DNA from: Acidimicrobiales bacterium
GTDB lineage: Bacteria > Actinomycetota > Acidimicrobiia > Acidimicrobiales > JADJXE01
Assembly (NCBI GenBank): GCA_016716005.1
Contig: JADJXE010000001.1
Span: forward strand, 1-64,000
DNA length: 64,000 bases
Direction: 5' to 3'
A program made the translations under genes and the position numbers. Positions 59,594-64,000 of this stretch are shown piece after piece. The notes under the pieces are model-generated. The model was not told the DNA's origin. It saw only the letters and a program-made list of their open reading frames with translations, and did not search any database. The number at the start of each line of letters is the position of its first letter. Within the stretch, counting starts at the first letter, position 1.

Positions 59594-62500
59594 TCACCAG
59601 GTGTCGACGCAGGGGCGCTTCTTGCCACGCCGGGCGGGTGGCCCCGGGCCGGCGCCCACCACCTCCAGGACGACGCGTCGCGAGTCGGCCGGGTCGATCA
59701 CGTCGTCGATCTCGAAGTGCGACGCGGTGTTCACCGCCTTCCCGTGCTCGTACATGCGGGCGACCATCTGGTCGAACAGCGCCCGGCGCTCGGCCGGGTC
59801 GTCGATGGCGGCCAGCTCGTTGCGGTAGCCGAGCTTCACGGCTCCCTCCAGCCCCATGCCGCCGAACTCCCCGGTCGGCCAGGCCACGGTCAGCACCGGC
59901 GCCTTGAACGAGCCTCCGGCCATGGCCTGCGCTCCGAGGCCGTAGCCCTTGCGGAGGACGACGGTGCAGAACGGGACGGTGAGGCTCGCGCCGGTCACGA
60001 AGAGCCGGCTGGCGTGGCGGACGAGCGCCGTCTTCTCTGCCTCGGGGCCAACCATGATCCCGGGGGTGTCGCAGAGGAACACGACCGGCAGGTCGAAGGC
60101 GTCGCACAGCTGGAGGAACCGGGCGGCCTTGTCGGCGCCGTCGCTGTCGATGGCCCCGGCCAGGTGCACCGGGTTGTTGGCCACCACGCCCATCGGGCGG
60201 CCCTCGATGCGGATCAGGGCGGTCACCATCCCGGGCCCGAAGTGGCGGCGCAGCTCCAGCACCGATCCGGTGTCGGCGAGGAGCTCGATCACCCGTCGCA
60301 CGTCGTACACGCGGAGGCGGTTCTCGGGGATGGCGGAGCGGAGGAGCCGCTGGTCGGCGCACGACCACGTCGCCACCGGGCCCTGGAAGTACGAGAGGTA
60401 CTGCTTGGCGACGCGCACCGCCTCGGCCTCGTCGGCCACGGCCACGTCGACCACGCCGTTCGGGACCTGGACGGCGAGGGGACCGACCTCCTCCGGCCGG
60501 TAGATGCCGAGCCCGCCCCCCTCGATCATGGCCGGCCCGCCCATGCCGATGGTGGCGCCCTCCGTGGCGATCACCACGTCGCAGCAGCCGAGGAGAGCGG
60601 CGTTCCCGGCGAAGCACCGACCGGACGCGATCCCGACGAGGGGGACGAGTCCGCTGAGCCGCCCGAAGAGGGCGAAGGCCATGCAGTCGAGGCCGGCCAC
60701 GCCCAGCCCGTCGGTGTCGCCGGGCCGGCCGCCACCCCCCTCGGTGAGGAGCACCACCGGCAGCCGGGAGCGCTCGGCCAGCTCGAACAGGCGATCCTTC
60801 TTGCGATGGTTCTGCTGGCCCTGCGTGCCGGCCAGCACCGTGTAGTCGTACGACATCACCACGCACCGGGCGCGGTCGTCGTCGAAGAGCCGGCCGTTCA
60901 CCCGGCCGACGCCGCCGACCAGCCCGTCGGCCGGTGTGCGCTCGACGAGGTCGTCGAGCGTCCGGCGCCGCCGCTGGGCGGCGATCACGAGCGCGCCGTA
61001 CTCCACGAAGCTGCCGGGATCGCACAGGTCGTCGACGTTCTCCCTGGCGGTTCGCTGACCGGTGCGGCGGCGCCGCGCCACCGCGTCGGGTCGGGCGGCG
61101 TCGAGGGTGCGGGCGTGGCGGTCGAGCACCTCGGCCAGGTCGGCCCGCTCCTCGTCCAGGTCGAGCTCCTCGCCCGGAGCCACGTCGGGCGCCGCCACGT
61201 CGGCCGGCTCGATCACGGCGAGCGGATGGCCCTCGGCCACCGTGTCGCCGGCCGCGACGAGCAGGTGGCGGACGATCCCGCCCACCTCGGCGGCCACGAC
61301 GTGCTCCATCTTCATGGCCTCCATCACCAGGATCTGCTGGCCGGGCCGGACGGCGTCGCCCTCGTCGACATCGACGCTGACGACGGTGCCGGCCATGGGC
61401 GCACCGATGCCGGGCCCGAGGTCGGCCGCCGCCGGTGGGGCCTCCACCGGCGTCGCGGGCGGCACCTTGCCGTGCACGAGCACCGCCAGTGGGTCGGTGC
61501 TGTCGATCGCCGCGGTCCGGGTGTCGGCCGCGCCCGAGGGCGCCGAGGACGTCGTCGGCTCGAAGAAGCGCCGCGGGTGGTCGATGCCGCCGGCGGCGAG
61601 CGAGACGGCCTGCTCCTCGACGAACCGGGTGGTCACCCGGTTGGCGATCACGTCGGGATGGCGGAGGAGCTCGAGGAGGAAGCCGGCGTTGGTGCGCACG
61701 CCCTCCACCCGCAGCTCGCACAGGGCGCGGTAGGCCTTGGCCGCCGCCTCTGCGTAGCTCGGGGCCGACGAGCGCACGACGACCTTGGCGAGGAGCGGGT
61801 CGAACCGGGGGTTCGGCCGGTAGCCGACGTGACCGCCGGTGTCGACCCGCACGCCCGGGCCCGAGGGCAGGTCGAACGCCGTCACCGTGCCGCCCGAGGG
61901 CCGGGTGGCGCCGTCGGCGGCGACCGTCTCGGCGTTCACCCGGACCTGCACCGCGAAGCCGCGGGGCGCGGGGACCTCGCCCAGCGTGAGGGCGAGGTCG
62001 GCGAGCGAACGCCCGGCCGCCAGCTCGAGCTGGCTCCGCACCAGGTCGACGCCCGTGACCTCTTCGGTCACGGTGTGCTCCACCTGCAGGCGCGGGTTCG
62101 CCTCGATGAAGGCCAGGTGGCCCGGCCCGTCCGGCGTGGCGTCGACGAGGAACTCGACGGTGGCCAGGTTGTCGAGCCGCACGGCCTCCGCGAGGGCGAG
62201 CGCGGCGACCTCCAGCCGCGTCCGCAGGCCGGCCGGCAGGCTCGGGCTGGGCGCGACCTCCACCAGCTTCTGGCGCCGTCGCTGCAGGCTGCACTCCCGC
62301 TCGCCGAGGTGGCTGACCGCGCCGGTGTCGTCGCCGAGCACCTGGATCTCGACGTGGCGGGCGTGGGGGAGCAGCTCCTCGACGTACACCTCGTCGTGCC
62401 CGAAGGCGGCCCGGGCCTCCGACCTGCACCGCTCGTACGCCTCCTCGAGCGTGTCCGGGTCGTGGACGGCGCGCATGCCCCGGCCCCCACCGCCAGCGAC

Positions 62501-62980
62501 GGCCTTGACGAGCATCGAGCCGCCGTCGCCGAGCGCCTCCAGGAAGGACCGGGCCTCGGCGAGGGTGGTCGCTCGATCGGTGCCCCGCAGGACGGGCACG
62601 CCGCACCGGCCGGCCAGGGCCCGCGCCGCGGCCTTGTCGCCGAACAGGTCGAGGACCTCGGGCCGGGGCCCCACGAAGGTGAGGCCGGCATCGGCGCAGC
62701 GGCGGGCGAAGTCGGCGCGCTCGCTGAGGAACCCGTAGCCGGGATGCAGCGCCCGGCAGCCCGTGGCGCGGGCGGCGCCCAGCAGCTGCTCGGCGTCGAG
62801 GTAGGCGGCCGGCCCCGTGCCGCGGAGCGCCACGGCCTCGTCGGCGGCGCGCAGGTGCAGCGACCCCTCGTCGTCCTCGGAGTACACCGCCACCGAGCGG
62901 ATCCCGAGCTCCGCCGCAGCGCGCGCCACCCGGATGGCGACCTCGCCCCGGTTGGCGATCAGCAGACCCTCCAGGCGCAT
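59594..62980 (-). CDS. Single-chain biotin-dependent acyl-CoA carboxylase (LCC type)
   Basis: 1128 residues from ATG 62980 (GAGGAGGGG upstream). The first 450 residues are biotin carboxylase: LIANRGEVAIRVARAA, AVAGGGGRGMRAV (ATP-grasp), FIEANPRLQVEHTVTE. The biotin domain has VMEAMKMEH with biotinyl Lys557. The remaining half is carboxyltransferase: TARENVDDLCDPGSFVEYG, MVTALIRIEGRPMGVVANNP and FLCDTPGIMVGPEAE. The whole on one chain matches the long-chain acyl-CoA carboxylases of mycobacteria. It makes malonyl- or alkylmalonyl-CoA. Convergent lipid genes elsewhere in the window fit this. Confidence 0.93.
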   Translation of the reverse strand: MRLEGLLIANRGEVAIRVARAAAELGIRSVAVYSEDDEGSLHLRAADEAVALRGTGPAAYLDAEQLLGAARATGCRALHPGYGFLSERADFARRCADAGLTFVGPRPEVLDLFGDKAAARALAGRCGVPVLRGTDRATTLAEARSFLEALGDGGSMLVKAVAGGGGRGMRAVHDPDTLEEAYERCRSEARAAFGHDEVYVEELLPHARHVEIQVLGDDTGAVSHLGERECSLQRRRQKLVEVAPSPSLPAGLRTRLEVAALALAEAVRLDNLATVEFLVDATPDGPGHLAFIEANPRLQVEHTVTEEVTGVDLVRSQLELAAGRSLADLALTLGEVPAPRGFAVQVRVNAETVAADGATRPSGGTVTAFDLPSGPGVRVDTGGHVGYRPNPRFDPLLAKVVVRSSAPSYAEAAAKAYRALCELRVEGVRTNAGFLLELLRHPDVIANRVTTRFVEEQAVSLAAGGIDHPRRFFEPTTSSAPSGAADTRTAAIDSTDPLAVLVHGKVPPATPVEAPPAAADLGPGIGAPMAGTVVSVDVDEGDAVRPGQQILVMEAMKMEHVVAAEVGGIVRHLLVAAGDTVAEGHPLAVIEPADVAAPDVAPGEELDLDEERADLAEVLDRHARTLDAARPDAVARRRRTGQRTARENVDDLCDPGSFVEYGALVIAAQRRRRTLDDLVERTPADGLVGGVGRVNGRLFDDDRARCVVMSYDYTVLAGTQGQQNHRKKDRLFELAERSRLPVVLLTEGGGGRPGDTDGLGVAGLDCMAFALFGRLSGLVPLVGIASGRCFAGNAALLGCCDVVIATEGATIGMGGPAMIEGGGLGIYRPEEVGPLAVQVPNGVVDVAVADEAEAVRVAKQYLSYFQGPVATWSCADQRLLRSAIPENRLRVYDVRRVIELLADTGSVLELRRHFGPGMVTALIRIEGRPMGVVANNPVHLAGAIDSDGADKAARFLQLCDAFDLPVVFLCDTPGIMVGPEAEKTALVRHASRLFVTGASLTVPFCTVVLRKGYGLGAQAMAGGSFKAPVLTVAWPTGEFGGMGLEGAVKLGYRNELAAIDDPAERRALFDQMVARMYEHGKAVNTASHFEIDDVIDPADSRRVVLEVVGAGPGPPARRGKKRPCVDTW

Positions 62981-63143
62981 CGCGTCCCCTCCTCGCGTCG
63001 CCGGCATCTTGGACGCTCGGCGGCGGTGGGGCCAGCGGCCGGGTCGGATGCGGGCGTCCACGCCTCCATCGACGTGTCCGACCTCGGCGCCGGCCGCCGG
63101 ATCGACGCGCCGGGGCACGTGGAGGCGACCGGCCGGCCGGGGG

Positions 63144-63149
63144 TACGGT
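63144..63149 (+). promoter_or_regulatory. Leaderless-type -10 element (TACGGT)
   Basis: TACGGT lies 7 nt before ATG 63157 of the phosphoglucomutase gene; there is no ribosome site. Confidence 0.4.
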
Positions 63150-63156
63150 CCGGGCC

Positions 63157-64000
63157 ATGGCCTCCGATGCGCACGTGAGCCCCCTGGCCGGAACCCCTGC
63201 ACCTGCCGAGGTGCTGGTCGACGTGGGGGAGCTCCTCCGGGCGTACGCCGACGACCGTCCCGACCCGTCGGTGCCCGCCCAGCGGGTGTCGTTCGGCACG
63301 TCGGGCCACCGCGGATCGCCCCTCACCAGGACCTTCAACGAGTGGCACATCCTGGCGACCACCCAGGCGATCTGCGACCACCGGGCCGCCCAGGGGATCG
63401 ACGGCCCCCTCTACCTGGGCCGTGACACCCACGCCGTCTCGGGCCCGGCCACGGACAGCGCGCTGGAGGTGCTGGTGGCGAACGGCGTCGAGGTCTTGGT
63501 GGACGCGGCCGACGGCTACACGCCCACCCCCGCCATCTCGCACGCCATCCTCACCTACAACCGCGGTCGGCGGTCGGGCCTGGCCGACGGGGTGGTGGTG
63601 ACGCCGTCGCACAACCCGCCTGCGGATGGTGGCTTCAAGTACAACCCCCCGTCAGGCGGTCCGGCGGACACCGACGTGACGAGGTGGATCCAGGATCGGG
63701 CCAACGCCCTGCTGGTCGCCGACCTGGCGGGTGTGGCGCGCACGCCCGTCGAGCGGGCGCGCGACCGGGTCCACCGGCACGACTTCGTGGGCGCCTACGT
63801 CGCCGACTTGGAGCGGGTGGTCGACCTCGATGCCATCCGAGCGGCCGGCCTCCACCTGGGCGCCGACCCGCTCGGTGGGGCCAGCGTGGGCTACTGGGGT
63901 GCCATCGCCGACCGGTACGACCTCGACCTGACGGTCGTGAACCCGTCGGTCGATCCCACCTTCCGCTTCATGACCCTCGACTGGGACGGCAAGATCCGGA
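63157..64000 (+). CDS. pgm: Alpha-phosphoglucomutase, N-terminal part (cut by window end)
   Basis: The frame is open from ATG 63157 to the edge (about 281 residues). RVSFGTSGHRGSPL is the opening of alpha-D-phosphohexomutases. The phosphoserine loop is VVVTPSHNPPADGGFKYNPP. The Mg-binding DGD motif and the C-terminal half lie outside the window. It converts glucose-1-phosphate to glucose-6-phosphate and so would take up the product of the sucrose phosphorylase at 53.7 kb. It is divergent from the carboxylase gene across 176 nt. Confidence 0.93.
   Translation, partial: MASDAHVSPLAGTPAPAEVLVDVGELLRAYADDRPDPSVPAQRVSFGTSGHRGSPLTRTFNEWHILATTQAICDHRAAQGIDGPLYLGRDTHAVSGPATDSALEVLVANGVEVLVDAADGYTPTPAISHAILTYNRGRRSGLADGVVVTPSHNPPADGGFKYNPPSGGPADTDVTRWIQDRANALLVADLAGVARTPVERARDRVHRHDFVGAYVADLERVVDLDAIRAAGLHLGADPLGGASVGYWGAIADRYDLDLTVVNPSVDPTFRFMTLDWDGKIR

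Noticed and set aside
58050..63362. A 1770-codon minus-strand frame
   Set aside because: Only its last 400 codons are the P450. The rest is an alternate frame of the carboxylase gene and is Arg/Gly/Pro-rich.

Overview
The window is GC-rich DNA (well over 65% GC by eye) with tightly packed genes and frequent GTG starts. It looks like chromosomal DNA of an actinomycete. The combination of an LLM-class (F420-type) oxidoreductase, an F420-reductase-like protein, two wax-ester-synthase/DGAT-type acyltransferases, three cytochromes P450, a single-chain acyl-CoA carboxylase and many leaderless-type promoters (TANNNT 6-8 nt before the start codon) suits the Acidimicrobiia or a related aerobic, lipid-handling actinobacterial lineage. 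The exact taxon is inference. No rRNA, tRNA or CRISPR array was found.

Region 1 (1-14.6 kb) is a catabolic and efflux cluster. One minus-strand run reads metallo-beta-lactamase hydrolase, P450, TetR, a ferritin-like putative di-iron protein, ferredoxin, a second P450, an LLM oxidoreductase and an alpha/beta hydrolase. Facing away from it are an MMPL/RND exporter and two hotdog thioesterases. A second TetR faces a DHA2-type drug exporter across a perfect inverted repeat. I infer oxidative attack on a hydrophobic ring or chain compound, with thioester or ester hydrolysis and export.

Region 2 (14.6-22.5 kb) is accessory. It holds a PLD/DEAD/DUF3427-type helicase broken by many frameshifts, small hypothetical genes, a pRiA4b ORF-3 protein and four type II toxin-antitoxin loci (Doc, two intact MazF/PemK, one truncated MazF). 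Between two of the toxin-antitoxin loci lies a nested inverted-repeat element.

Region 3 (22.5-64 kb) is core-like metabolic DNA without obvious frameshifts. It includes a DAPG-hydrolase family protein, a peptide-type binding lipoprotein without a transporter, an orphan E2 catalytic domain, a Baeyer-Villiger monooxygenase, an SPFH/NfeD pair and an Rrf2/YwiC pair. Next come a GT4 glycosyltransferase with two GH130 enzymes, two WS/DGAT acyltransferases, and an unusual fusion of an FAD/NAD(P) oxidoreductase with a ferredoxin-NADP reductase-like domain. An ABC exporter, LtrA, haloalkane dehalogenase, a PhnZ-like HD protein and sucrose phosphorylase follow. The window ends with a third P450 (a paralogue of the 2.6-kb one), a 1128-residue acyl-CoA carboxylase and the start of phosphoglucomutase.

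An important caution: nearly all broken genes lie between 0.66 and 18.2 kb. Several breaks are repaired by adding one base to a G or C run, so sequencing or assembly indels are at least as likely as real pseudogenes.
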